A DNA stretch of 64,000 bases from Oscillatoriales cyanobacterium RM2_1_1 (lineage in GTDB: Bacteria > Cyanobacteriota > Cyanobacteriia > Cyanobacteriales > Microcoleaceae): assembly GCA_012033335.1 (NCBI GenBank), contig JAAURB010000011.1:1-64000 (forward strand), written 5' to 3'. The notes under the pieces were generated by a model. It was given only the letters and a program-made list of their open reading frames with translations. It was not told the DNA's origin and ran no database searches. Numbering within the stretch: the stretch's first letter is position 1; each line of letters opens with the position of its first letter. The position numbers and the translations under genes were made by a program. Positions 37,623 to 48,164 of the stretch are shown one piece after another.

Positions 37623-38609
37623 CTAACTGAACGTTCCTAAACATTTTAAATCTTCAATCAAACAAGCCAATAAATTAACCGGATCAACCGTAGCCGCCAC
37701 CCAAGCATTGGCGGGTAATTTAGTCTGATGGCGGAAGTCAGCTAGTGTTCTGCCTCGGGTGAATTGACCAACCGTTTCCACATCAGTTCTAGCGCGATAA
37801 AACTGCAAGGTTTCTGGATAGAATAAATAGGCTAAAGTCACCGCATCATGAACTAAAAAGCCCTGAATTCCCTGGGTTTCTCGATGGGCTAGAGAAGCTT
37901 TACTCATGGATTGACAGAGGGATTGAATAAACTGGGTAATGGGCTGATCTGGAGCATTTTGAGAGATATCATTGGCCATTTCGGGGGTAAAAATCAGCGA
38001 TCGCGTCACATCCAGCGGCAGGATCACTAAATTTTGACACTGATTAAACACAAGAGCAGCGGCTTCAGGATTATAGGCGATGTTAAACTCTGCTTCTGGG
38101 GTAACATTTCCCGGAACTCTAAACGCCCCTCCCATTAAAACAATTTCTTTTGCGGCTTGTAAAATGCCTGGGCTTTTGATTTCAGCAGCAGCCAGGTTAT
38201 TCAAAGGCCCCAAGGCAACGATGGTAATGTCTCCCGGGTAGTTCGTCAGGGTTTCGATTAAGATTTCATCAGAAAATCGAGCCGTTTGATAATTTTGATG
38301 GGGAACGGGTAGGGTGTGGGCCAGATTGCCCAAGCCATCATGGCCATGAATCATCGCCGCATTTGCCATGGCCTGGTCAGGATTCAATACGCCGCGACCG
38401 ACTTCAACCTGATCTAACCCCGTGAGTTGCAATAATTTACAGGCATTGGTAAAGGTCAGGCTAGCCTGGACATTGCCATCGGTAGCGGTGACAGCCACTA
38501 GTTTCGCCAAATCTTGCTGAATCAAACTCGCCAGCCAGAGGAAGGCAAAGGCATCATCTCCACCGGGATCGGTATCCAGAATGATTTTAGTTTGAGGATC
38601 CGGTTTCAT
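37623..38609 (-). CDS. Inosine-uridine-preferring nucleoside hydrolase
   Basis: The 328-residue protein has the calcium-binding signature D12-x-D14-P-G-G-D-D19-A-F and the later [10 protein letters not shown] motif with the active-site Asp/His. It cleaves the N-glycosidic bond of ribonucleosides for base salvage. Its start overlaps the stop of hisI by four bases (ATGA), so it is the last gene of the sufE-hisI-nucleoside hydrolase operon. The specific nucleoside cannot be told from the sequence. Confidence 0.93.
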   Translation of the reverse strand: MKPDPQTKIILDTDPGGDDAFAFLWLASLIQQDLAKLVAVTATDGNVQASLTFTNACKLLQLTGLDQVEVGRGVLNPDQAMANAAMIHGHDGLGNLAHTLPVPHQNYQTARFSDEILIETLTNYPGDITIVALGPLNNLAAAEIKSPGILQAAKEIVLMGGAFRVPGNVTPEAEFNIAYNPEAAALVFNQCQNLVILPLDVTRSLIFTPEMANDISQNAPDQPITQFIQSLCQSMSKASLAHRETQGIQGFLVHDAVTLAYLFYPETLQFYRARTDVETVGQFTRGRTLADFRHQTKLPANAWVAATVDPVNLLACLIEDLKCLGTFS

Positions 38610-38953
38610 GGGCGCAAAGGAACCCGGTTAAAAAAACAACTTCTAGCCCCGGTATGGCAGGCAATATCCCCCACCTGCTCGATTTTCACCAGCAGCGCAT
38701 CGGCATCACAGTCATAGTAAAGGGCTTTGACTTTCTGGATATGGCCTGAGGTTCCTCCCTTGTGCCAGAGCTCAGTCCGGGAACGGCTCCAATAGTGGAC
38801 TTCCCCAGTGTCCAAGGTTTTCTGGAGGGAATCCCGGTTCATCCAGGCCATCATCAATACCGTACCATCCTGGTCGTCCTGGGCGATCGCCGGAATCAGT
38901 CCTTGTTGATTAAATTTCAGGGTTTCAATCCAGAGGTCAGCTTGATTGATCAT
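38606..38953 (-). CDS. hisI: Phosphoribosyl-AMP cyclohydrolase
   Basis: The 115-residue enzyme opens the ring of phosphoribosyl-AMP in histidine synthesis. The metal-binding YYDCDADAL (DxDxD), [19 protein letters not shown] and CHTGARSC motifs are all present. The HisE pyrophosphatase domain is not fused and must be encoded elsewhere. Both ends overlap neighbours by ATGA (sufE upstream, nucleoside hydrolase downstream), so translational coupling is likely. Confidence 0.95.
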   Translation of the reverse strand: MINQADLWIETLKFNQQGLIPAIAQDDQDGTVLMMAWMNRDSLQKTLDTGEVHYWSRSRTELWHKGGTSGHIQKVKALYYDCDADALLVKIEQVGDIACHTGARSCFFNRVPLRP

Positions 38954-39375
38954 AGTTCTGTAGCTTTTTTTTGCATGGTTTTGAAAATATTAAAAAAGCC
39001 ATTGGCCCGGGAGGGGGTCAAGCTCCCCTGTAACCCCGTTTCCTCAATAAAGTCAGGGGCGAGTTGGGCAATTTGGGTAGGGGGTAACCCGTTTAAACCG
39101 CGAATCAAAAACGCGACTAATCCTTTGGTCAATTGAGAATCAGAATCTCCCTCAAACCGTACCTCTCCAGCGTCATCCAATTGGGCGATCACATACACCT
39201 GGGAAACGCAGCCCGGAACTTTGTTTTGGGGAATTTTGGCCTCTGGGGGAAATTCATCCAGTTTTTGGGCCAGGGTGATCAACTGTTCGTAGCGGAGTTT
39301 GTTGGAGGATGCTTTTTTAAAGCGTTGTACCATACGGTCTAAGGTTGGGGGCAATGGAGTTGCGGTGGAAGACAT
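38950..39375 (-). CDS. sufE: SufE family cysteine desulfurase activator
   Basis: The 141-residue protein has the sulfur-accepting Cys C56 in [10 protein letters not shown]. It accepts persulfide from SufS in iron-sulfur cluster assembly. The fold pattern and C-terminal [16 protein letters not shown] are typical of SufE. First gene of the operon with hisI and the nucleoside hydrolase. Confidence 0.94.
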   Translation of the reverse strand: MSSTATPLPPTLDRMVQRFKKASSNKLRYEQLITLAQKLDEFPPEAKIPQNKVPGCVSQVYVIAQLDDAGEVRFEGDSDSQLTKGLVAFLIRGLNGLPPTQIAQLAPDFIEETGLQGSLTPSRANGFFNIFKTMQKKATEL

Positions 39376-39463
39376 AGGTTGGGGTTTGGATTTTAGAATC
39401 AGTGCCGGATAGATTATTATTCTAAACCATGGCCTTTTTCAGAGACAGAAAACATCCCCATAG

Positions 39464-39482
39464 GGGCGGGGTCTCCCCGCCC
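39464..39482. repeat. GGGCGGGG hairpin motif
   Basis: A perfect 8-bp stem GGGCGGGG / CCCCGCCC with loop TCT lies between the sufE operon and hemB. It has no T-run. It is probably a repeat element rather than a terminator. Confidence 0.55.
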
Positions 39483-39548
39483 AATTCTCTAACCCAATTC
39501 ACCCCGCCCAATTTACTACCGCAAGATCAAGGATTCCTGGTCAAGGGT

Positions 39549-39612
39549 TAGAACAGTCGGCGGCTGTTTTCCAACAGGCAAGCTGCCTGCTCCACAAGAA
39601 CTGCCGACTAAA
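39549..39612. repeat. GGCTGTTT...GCCTGC-CCACAAG repeat
   Basis: Outer arms AGTCGGC / GCCGACT enclose an inner GGCAAGCTGCC hairpin and CTCCACAAGA. Half of it matches 54010-54050 closely (GGCTGTTT, GCCTGC, CCACAAGA). It fills the region downstream of the hemB stop. Confidence 0.65.
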
Positions 39613-39623
39613 CCCACCCCGAG

Positions 39624-40658
<1,035 letters not shown>

Positions 40659-40786
40659 TCAGTACTTAATCTAGAATCTACTAGAATCTACTCCTAAAGA
40701 TCCTACAGCGTTATGGGATTAAAAATCATCGAGATAGCTATTAAAAACTAATAAAAATTGTAAAACTTCCAGAAATTCCCGCGAAT

Positions 40787-42328
40787 ATGCCAGAACTCAT
40801 CCAACCCCATAGACCCTCCCAAAAACCACCCCATAACCCACGACTCCATCAGATTGAGCTGCCAGAAAACTGGATAGAACTCCTGACCATTGGTTTCTTG
40901 GGGTTTGGAATTTTAGTCCGGTTAATGCAATATTTTGGCAATCGCTCCCTGTGGTTTGATGAGATTAGTTTATCTCTGAATATTATCCGCCGTTCCTATG
41001 GAGACTTGCTCAATCCTTTAGATCATAATCAAGCGGCTCCTCCAGGATTTCTCTGGATTGAAAAGTTAGCCACTCAGGTTTTAGGAAATAATGAATATGC
41101 CCTGCGATTATTTCCCTTGATGTCTAGCCTGGTGGCTTTAGTTTGTTTTTATCAGTTAGCCACGCGCTACAGCTCAAAGTTGACTGCTCTATGGGCGATC
41201 GCCCTATTTTCTAGTCTACGCTACACCGTTTACTATGCCACCGAGGTCAAACAATATTCTAGCGATGTCATGGTAGCGGTGGTTTTTAGCCTGTGGTTGA
41301 TCAACTGGCGCTATCAATCCTTAAAAATGAGTCAAACGATTCTCCTGGGATTGGCGGGTGCTGTTGCAATCTGGCTCTCCCATCCTGCAATTTTTACCCT
41401 GGGAGGAATTGAGCTGGTTTATTTAATCACCGCCAAAAATCGGCGATTGATATTCTACAATCGTCTGCCGGTTTATCTCACCTGGTTGGTGAGTTTTGGC
41501 AGTTTATATCTGCTGACCATTCAGTTAGTTCTAAGGAACGAACAGTTGATAGAGTCCTGGAGTTCTCGCTATCCGGACTCGATTTTTGATCTGATCTGGT
41601 TGTTGGATGCCTTTGGTCGGTTTTTTTATCGACCCCTGGGATTTCTGAGTATTTCAGACGGGGTGGCTATGGTGGCATTTATCATTGGATGTTGGGCTTT
41701 TTTTCGGCGCGATCGCTTAATTTTTTGTTCTTTGATGGCTCCTTTGGGAGCAACATTATTAGCCAGCTATCTACATCAATATCCATTCCGAGAACGGCTG
41801 GTTTTGTTCTTAGTGCCCGGAGTGATTTTAGTAATTGCTGAAGGCATTAATTTTTCTATGAAGCAACCTCAGCGACTTTTTCAAGTATTTGGGGGATTAT
41901 TGCTATTGATTTTACTAATTCCTCCGGTGATTCGTTCAGGATGGTTAATTGTTCAGCCAGAGTTCAAAGAAGAATTCAGACCCGTTCTTGCCTATGTCAA
42001 GCAGCATAAACTTTCCGGCGATCGCCTCTATATTTATTTCAAGGGGAGAAATCATTTTGCTTACTATGGAGAGCGGTTTGGCTATGGGGATGAAGACTAT
42101 TTTTTGGGACAGATTGAACTCGATGATCGTGGTAAAGTTTCCCCAGAAGAACAGGCTCAATATCAACAGGAACTCAATCAATTTCGTGGGCAGAATCGGG
42201 TCTGGTTAGTCTTTCGAGCAAGCAATGCCGAAGAGCCCATTTTGCTCAATTATCCCAATCAAATCGGTCAGCAAACCGAATGTTTTCGTAAACGGGGAGC
42301 ATTTGCTTGTCTGTATAATTTTGAATGA
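40787..42328 (+). CDS. Multi-pass glycosyltransferase, GT39/ArnT-like
   Basis: The 513-residue protein has ~10 membrane helices and the early WFDEISLSLN loop (catalytic D-E) expected of GT39/ArnT-type lipid-sugar transferases. A soluble C-terminal domain starts near 400 (YVKQHKLSGDRLYIYFKG). It probably transfers a sugar from a lipid-linked donor to a protein or lipid acceptor outside the membrane. No other cell-envelope gene is adjacent, so the acceptor cannot be inferred. Confidence 0.87.
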   Translation: MPELIQPHRPSQKPPHNPRLHQIELPENWIELLTIGFLGFGILVRLMQYFGNRSLWFDEISLSLNIIRRSYGDLLNPLDHNQAAPPGFLWIEKLATQVLGNNEYALRLFPLMSSLVALVCFYQLATRYSSKLTALWAIALFSSLRYTVYYATEVKQYSSDVMVAVVFSLWLINWRYQSLKMSQTILLGLAGAVAIWLSHPAIFTLGGIELVYLITAKNRRLIFYNRLPVYLTWLVSFGSLYLLTIQLVLRNEQLIESWSSRYPDSIFDLIWLLDAFGRFFYRPLGFLSISDGVAMVAFIIGCWAFFRRDRLIFCSLMAPLGATLLASYLHQYPFRERLVLFLVPGVILVIAEGINFSMKQPQRLFQVFGGLLLLILLIPPVIRSGWLIVQPEFKEEFRPVLAYVKQHKLSGDRLYIYFKGRNHFAYYGERFGYGDEDYFLGQIELDDRGKVSPEEQAQYQQELNQFRGQNRVWLVFRASNAEEPILLNYPNQIGQQTECFRKRGAFACLYNFE

Positions 42329-42474
42329 TATCAACTTCAGTCCAACTTAGTTATATCAAGTCCTTTGGAGTGAAAACAACGTCATTGAGGCCAGAATCTT
42401 CAGATAGCAAGGATTTTAGCTGATTGACGACCTAAGTTTAATTAGGGTAATCAAGCGGATTTAATATTACAGAG

Positions 42475-42545
42475 ATTTTCAATCTTGTGAGGTACCAATT
42501 AGGAAGTGGGTGTGCACCACGCCATCCACTTCCTAACTCCAATAG
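42475..42545. repeat. Hairpin repeat, GTGAG family copy 2
   Basis: The stem TTAGGAAGTGG / CCACTTCCTAA (11 bp perfect) is flanked by TTCAATCTTGTGAG and CCAATA. It matches copy 1 in the flanks but not in the stem, so the pairing is conserved while the bases change. It sits just downstream of the kinase gene's stop. Confidence 0.65.
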
Positions 42546-42565
42546 TGAACGAAGACTCCCGAACT

Positions 42566-45500
42566 TCAAACTGGAATTTGAATCATAAATTCTGTTCCTA
42601 CCCCTGGAGTCGATTCACAGATTAACTGTCCTCCATGTTTGTCCACTACAATCTGACGTGCAATTGATAATCCCAAACCTGTTCCTTTGCCAACTTCTTT
42701 AGTAGTAAAGAGATGTTCAAATACCTTGGCTTTGATTTCCTCAGACATGCCACAGCCATTATCCCGAATTCGGACTTCGACAACTTGATTTTCGGCATCC
42801 AACTCTGTTTTTAGAGTAATCTGATAGGGATCTTGCTTAATCTCGTCTATTGAGCGCCCTTCGCTCATTTCATCAAACACATCAACTGTGTTGGCTAGGA
42901 TATTCATAAATACCTGATTGAGTTGACCGGGGAAACCATGAATTTTGGGTAATTCGCCATATTTCTTAATCACCTGGATCTGAGGGCGCTTTTCATTCGC
43001 TTTCAGACGATGACTGAGAATTAATAAAGTGCTATCAATGTTTTCATACAACTCAAATTCAACAGTTTGCTCTTGATCTGCACGGGAGAAAATCCGCATT
43101 GACTTGCTAATGTCTCGAATCCGATTGATACCTACTTTCATAGAGGTCACCATTTCTGGTAAATCTTCCAGCAAATATTCCAACTCAATTTCTTCAGCCC
43201 GAGCCATGACTTCTTCTCCGGGCGGATGGTACTGCTGGTATAGTTGGAGATATTCAAACAGTTCTTGTAAAGTCTCCTCGACTTGACCAATATTTCCAGA
43301 AACAAAACCAAGGGGGTTATTAATCTCATGGGTAATTCCCGACATCATTTCTCCGAGAGCAGACATCTTTTCACTCTGAACCAGTTGTACCTGAGTCTCC
43401 TGCAATTGGGTTAAAGACTGCTCCAGTTGATGGGCATAATCTTGTGATTTTTGATAGAGTTCTGCATTTTCTAGAGAGATTGCAGCTTGTGAACAAAGAA
43501 GTTTTATTACCTCTACTCGCTCGCTGGTGAAAGCCCCTGTCATCAATTGATTTTCTAAGTAAAGAATGGCCAGTAACTTTCCATGACTCAGAATTGGCAA
43601 GCAAATTAAGCTCTTCGGCTGTTGTTGAATGAGATAAGAATCTGAAGTCCATTCAGCATGGTTTAGAACGTCATCAATGACTAGTGGTTCTAATTGACGC
43701 TTGACTAAATTCACCAGTTTGAGTGGAATATCTGAGCTTTCTTCCAGGGATAAAGTTTGCTGCATGATGCGGATAGATATAGATGATTCTGAAGACTGGG
43801 TAGCCACGACCTCAACGGTTAATTGTTGATCTCGATTAATTAGCAATACACCTTGGGTGGCTCCAGCATTTTCTAGAATGACTTGCATCAGTTTGGTTAC
43901 TAATTTCTCTAGCTCAATCTCACCTGACAAAGCTTGGGAGGCTTTCATCAAACTGGTTAAGTCTAGCAAGTGGGAAATACTGGTGCTGCCAGAAGTAACT
44001 GTTTGAGAGGTATGTCGCCCTGTTGTTGTGTGAGTTTGGCAGGGATTTGGATTAACTGATTTCTGTTGAAAGATAGGGGTAAGAAGTTCAGGATACTGTT
44101 TCCCGAGCTGGTCTGTTTTGGCTTTTGCGCCCCAGCGACCATAGCAATAGTAAGCCTCAATCAAATAACTTTGAGCAATTTTTTCTTTGCCCCATTTCAA
44201 GTAGAATTTGGCAGCTAGCTCATTGGCGATGGCTTCTTCTTGAAGATATTCGTTTTTCTTCGCTCCAACAATTGCTTTGTCATACAGCTCAATCGCTTCA
44301 GCCTTCTGACCTAGAACGCGACATTTTTCGGCTTCAACTAAGTCAACTTTATGTTGGTGATTCATTGGAGCATGGTTCGCCCATTGCTGTTGCAGGATCG
44401 CTTGATTTTCTTCAACCTGTTGGAGTAATTCAGAAGTATTCTCAGATTGAGAACTTACAGATGCTAAAACTGTCAAAGAATCATAGAAATAGAATGCGGG
44501 TTCGGCAATAGTTCCATTAATATTTATTAAATAATATCTAACTCGAGCTGTTTGTTCTTGAGCAAGTTGAATTTCTCCTAACACGTTACATAACATTAAT
44601 TTATACAAATGAAACGTACAGAGTGCCCACAGATCATGATTTTCTGTTGATTTGGGCAGAAACTCTGATTCTCGCATTGCCTCACCCGATAAAATAGTCG
44701 GGTTTTCCGCATATCCTAATAGGTTCAAAATGGGCTGCCAGTAAACGCGACACCAATTTGCTATATTCAACTGATTCAATCGTGTTAGCTCAGTACAATA
44801 CGCACGAGTTTCTGATTCTAAAGATAAAAGAGGTTTGCCACTCCAAAAAGAATTGAAGCAAAATGCGTGAGCACTATATCCGGCGAACTCCAAATTTCCA
44901 ATTTCCAGTGCAGTTACATAGCTATTTTGCAAGAGCTTTAGTCCGATATTAAGATGGGATTTGCGATGAAGGATGAATAATCCAGCTACAGTAACTACAT
45001 TAGACTCAACTGCCTTCGCTTCTAACTTTGCAACCAGATCTATGGCAAGTTGACCGAGTTTTACACCTGTATTGACATCCTTTAAAAAATTACAAGCAAC
45101 CACACTATAGCCAATATAACTGACTATCGAATTGGGTGTATTTCCATACTGGATTGATAGCTTAGTACATAAGGAAACAATAATTGGAAACAGGGGAGAA
45201 CCGGAAACATAAGCTGCTGGTATAATGCTACTGACAATCTGAATAATTGCTATCTTTTCTTGATCAGTCATCAGTGGCAGATGTACTAAGTCTTCAATAT
45301 TAGTATCTTCAAGTAATTTTACAACTTCTGAAACTGCGCGTTGAGTATCTTCGAGTGTTGGAGTTTCAGGCCAGATCACACCAAACTCTTGTAAGAATTG
45401 TCGAGCGGTATTAATGGCTGCAGTAAACTGGCCATGAGCAACACTTGATAGGATTTTGATGCGGCAAGCATTTGCCTGATCTAATGGAGAGTTGGCCTTC

Positions 45501-47992
45501 TCAAAAGTAATTGAGGTATATTCTTCCACAATTTCAGGGTTACCAGTAAGATAGGCTAACTCTGTCGCCAAATCGTGCAGAATTAGTATTATTTCATAGC
45601 AGCGTTGCCAGGCATTTTCACCCAGTAAATTCAAACCAATTTGGGCATAGTCAAAAGCAGCTTGATGAGCAGCAGCATTTTTGGCTCTTTGGGCGGCGAC
45701 CAAATTGAGACTGGCCAACTCATCCCGTTCTGCTTGCGTAGAAACGAGGGCTGTTCCGTAATTTAACTGACCGACCAACTCGAAAATCCGCTCTCCTCTG
45801 ATTTCTGGCGGAATCTGTTGTAGTAATAGTTGACCGATATGATAGTGAGTTTTTTGCTTTTGTTGTTCGGGAATGAGTTCGTAGGCCGCCTGCTGCACCC
45901 GGTCATGCAAGAATCGATAGGTACATTCACAAGCATCCGGAATGGAATTTTGAGTTTCTACTTCTGTCTGATAAGCCTTGTAGGCTTCGCTCAGAGGAAT
46001 GATGAACCCTTCTCGAATTCCTGGCCATAAATCTTGAGCCATCTCACGAACTGAACGCTCGGCTGACGTTGCCAAGGTTTGCAAGTCAAACTGATTACCA
46101 ATATAAGCCGCTAGGGAAAGTGCATTTTGACTGGCTTTGGGGAGCTGACCAATTCGACCAGTCATCAGTTCTACGACATTATCTGTGACTCCCTGTTGTT
46201 GAATTTGAGCTAAGTCCCATTGCCACTTTCGAGCCGTTACATCAAACCAAATTAGCCCATCTTCATAGAGGGATTTTAAGAGTTGAGTCAGAAAGAAGGG
46301 ATTCCCATTCGTTTTCTCATGCAATAAACTAGCCAAGGGCACAATGACCTCAATGTTTGTATGCAACGTGTCTGCTACAAGTTGAGCAACATGCATCAGT
46401 TGCAGGGGTTCCAGAGTGATGTCAGTAATCTTGACTCCCGCCTGCCGCAGAGATTCTATAGTCTGAACAAATGGGTGTGTGGGGCCAACTTCATTGTCTC
46501 GATAGGCACTAACCATCAGAAAATAAGCATTCTTGGGATCGGTCAAAAAGGCTTGCAATGACTGCAAGCTTGTACTATCAGCCCACTGCATATCATCAAT
46601 AAAGCAGATATGGGGATGTTCAATACTGTTAAAGGCTTGAGCAAATTGATTGAAGGTTTGACCCAGGCGAACAGCGGCTTCCGTCGCCCCAACTTCTGGA
46701 GCCAGCAGTTGTTTGCCGATGATTAACTCGAGTTCCGGAATCACATCAATCATCAGTTGAGCATTTGCTCTCATAGCCGTGAGGAATCGATCTCGCCAGT
46801 AGTCCAGTCGTTCTTGATTTTCTGTAAGCAACTCCCGGACTAACCTTTGAAATGCCTTAATTGGCACACTCATTGGTACATTGCGTTGAAACTGGTCAAA
46901 TTTACCTGAGCTGAAATAGCCTTTGCTTCGGGTCAACTGCTGTAAAATCTCATTCACTAAAGCTGTTTTCCCCACACCGGAATAGCCCCCAATCAGAACC
47001 AATTCGAAGCTCCCTTGACTAATCCGTTCAAAGGCATCCTGTAGAAGCTTTACCTGGGTTTCCCGTCCATAGAGTTTCTGAGGAATATTGAACTGGGCTA
47101 TCTCATCTAGTTTGCCAGGAGTGAAATGCTGAATCGTTCCAGTTTTCTGCCACTGGTTTAGACAGTCAGCAAAATCTGCTTTTAGCCCTACCGCGCTTTG
47201 ATAGCGAGCTTCGGCGTTTTTTGCCATTAGCTTCTCAACAATGACCATAATTGCCTCTGGCACTTCCGGGTTTAACTTAGAAATCGGTGTTGGAGTTTGA
47301 GCCATGTGGGCATACACCAGTTCCAGGGGGTTATCGCTCTGAAAGGGAAGTTGTCCGGTGAAGAGTTCATAGAGCGTAATTCCCAAGGAATAAAAGTCAG
47401 AGCGGTAGTCAATCCCTCGGTTCATCCGCCCGGTTTGTTCCGGAGAGATGTAGGTGAGTGTTCCTTCCAAAGTACTGGGATTTTGGATTTCCTTCGTTTC
47501 TTGAGGCAACTGAGAAGCAATACTGAAATCAATAACTTTAATTGCTAAAGTGTGCGGATGAATAATAATATTTTGAGGCTTGATATCCTTATGAATAATC
47601 CGATTCTGATGCAGATCGTCCAGAGTTTTAGCCAATTGAAGTCCCACGTTCAGCCCCAGTTCTAAATGATCCTTGGGTTTTAATTTTTGTGTATTCAAAT
47701 AGTGACTGAGGGAGACTGAGCCATCATCTGGCATAACCAACAGCAAACTATTACGATAAGGCTCTAGAGCAATGGGATGAACCACTCCTGCCAAATACAA
47801 ATCTTGAACAATGGTATATTGATTCTGAAATTGAATTAATTCTTTAAAGCTCGGATGCTCATTACAAAGCATCTTCAGCACCACTGGCTGACGATCTAAA
47901 ATTCGCGTAGCTCGATATACTAAGGTTTTAGACCCAGCGTGAAGGCAGTCAGTAATTTCATAGTTTTGAAATTGCAGAAAGGTAACACTCAT
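42566..47992 (-). CDS. HstK-type Ser/Thr kinase / AAA ATPase / GAF / histidine kinase
   Basis: 1808 residues from the ATG at 47992, preceded by AGGAG (a TTG one codon up is weaker). Order: Ser/Thr kinase (K40, catalytic D136 in HKDIKPQN, D155 in DFS); a large ATPase with Walker A GGYSGVGKTA at ~330 and helical repeats to ~1250; GAF domain (~1300-1450); coiled coil; histidine kinase with phospho-His in GITHEINNPLG (~1553) and ATP-binding GLGLSIARQI at the end. All catalytic residues seem intact. These cyanobacterial multi-kinases are linked to stress and developmental signalling. No response regulator is adjacent, so the phosphotransfer partner is elsewhere. Confidence 0.95.
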   Translation of the reverse strand: MSVTFLQFQNYEITDCLHAGSKTLVYRATRILDRQPVVLKMLCNEHPSFKELIQFQNQYTIVQDLYLAGVVHPIALEPYRNSLLLVMPDDGSVSLSHYLNTQKLKPKDHLELGLNVGLQLAKTLDDLHQNRIIHKDIKPQNIIIHPHTLAIKVIDFSIASQLPQETKEIQNPSTLEGTLTYISPEQTGRMNRGIDYRSDFYSLGITLYELFTGQLPFQSDNPLELVYAHMAQTPTPISKLNPEVPEAIMVIVEKLMAKNAEARYQSAVGLKADFADCLNQWQKTGTIQHFTPGKLDEIAQFNIPQKLYGRETQVKLLQDAFERISQGSFELVLIGGYSGVGKTALVNEILQQLTRSKGYFSSGKFDQFQRNVPMSVPIKAFQRLVRELLTENQERLDYWRDRFLTAMRANAQLMIDVIPELELIIGKQLLAPEVGATEAAVRLGQTFNQFAQAFNSIEHPHICFIDDMQWADSTSLQSLQAFLTDPKNAYFLMVSAYRDNEVGPTHPFVQTIESLRQAGVKITDITLEPLQLMHVAQLVADTLHTNIEVIVPLASLLHEKTNGNPFFLTQLLKSLYEDGLIWFDVTARKWQWDLAQIQQQGVTDNVVELMTGRIGQLPKASQNALSLAAYIGNQFDLQTLATSAERSVREMAQDLWPGIREGFIIPLSEAYKAYQTEVETQNSIPDACECTYRFLHDRVQQAAYELIPEQQKQKTHYHIGQLLLQQIPPEIRGERIFELVGQLNYGTALVSTQAERDELASLNLVAAQRAKNAAAHQAAFDYAQIGLNLLGENAWQRCYEIILILHDLATELAYLTGNPEIVEEYTSITFEKANSPLDQANACRIKILSSVAHGQFTAAINTARQFLQEFGVIWPETPTLEDTQRAVSEVVKLLEDTNIEDLVHLPLMTDQEKIAIIQIVSSIIPAAYVSGSPLFPIIVSLCTKLSIQYGNTPNSIVSYIGYSVVACNFLKDVNTGVKLGQLAIDLVAKLEAKAVESNVVTVAGLFILHRKSHLNIGLKLLQNSYVTALEIGNLEFAGYSAHAFCFNSFWSGKPLLSLESETRAYCTELTRLNQLNIANWCRVYWQPILNLLGYAENPTILSGEAMRESEFLPKSTENHDLWALCTFHLYKLMLCNVLGEIQLAQEQTARVRYYLININGTIAEPAFYFYDSLTVLASVSSQSENTSELLQQVEENQAILQQQWANHAPMNHQHKVDLVEAEKCRVLGQKAEAIELYDKAIVGAKKNEYLQEEAIANELAAKFYLKWGKEKIAQSYLIEAYYCYGRWGAKAKTDQLGKQYPELLTPIFQQKSVNPNPCQTHTTTGRHTSQTVTSGSTSISHLLDLTSLMKASQALSGEIELEKLVTKLMQVILENAGATQGVLLINRDQQLTVEVVATQSSESSISIRIMQQTLSLEESSDIPLKLVNLVKRQLEPLVIDDVLNHAEWTSDSYLIQQQPKSLICLPILSHGKLLAILYLENQLMTGAFTSERVEVIKLLCSQAAISLENAELYQKSQDYAHQLEQSLTQLQETQVQLVQSEKMSALGEMMSGITHEINNPLGFVSGNIGQVEETLQELFEYLQLYQQYHPPGEEVMARAEEIELEYLLEDLPEMVTSMKVGINRIRDISKSMRIFSRADQEQTVEFELYENIDSTLLILSHRLKANEKRPQIQVIKKYGELPKIHGFPGQLNQVFMNILANTVDVFDEMSEGRSIDEIKQDPYQITLKTELDAENQVVEVRIRDNGCGMSEEIKAKVFEHLFTTKEVGKGTGLGLSIARQIVVDKHGGQLICESTPGVGTEFMIQIPV

Positions 47993-48084
47993 CAATGTGA
48001 ACTCCTGAGTTGGTAGCTGGCAATAAAATTGGTTACGTGTGATGTACCTTAATTCTCAGGGTTCCCAGAAATTATCTGAGGTTA

Positions 48085-48145
48085 TCATTGGAAAGCCGGA
48101 ATAACTCCAACTCCCGTAATTCAGCAGCGTGAGAAATACTATAAA
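48085..48145. repeat. GTGAG-family repeat, copy 3 (partial)
   Basis: CAACTCCCGTAATTCAGCAGCGTGAGAAA resembles the right part of the element at 13066-13160 (CAACTGCTGGAATACGGCAGCGTGAGAAA). No complete stem is seen, so it may be a decayed copy. Confidence 0.5.
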
Positions 48146-48164
48146 ATACTGTTTAAATAGTCTG

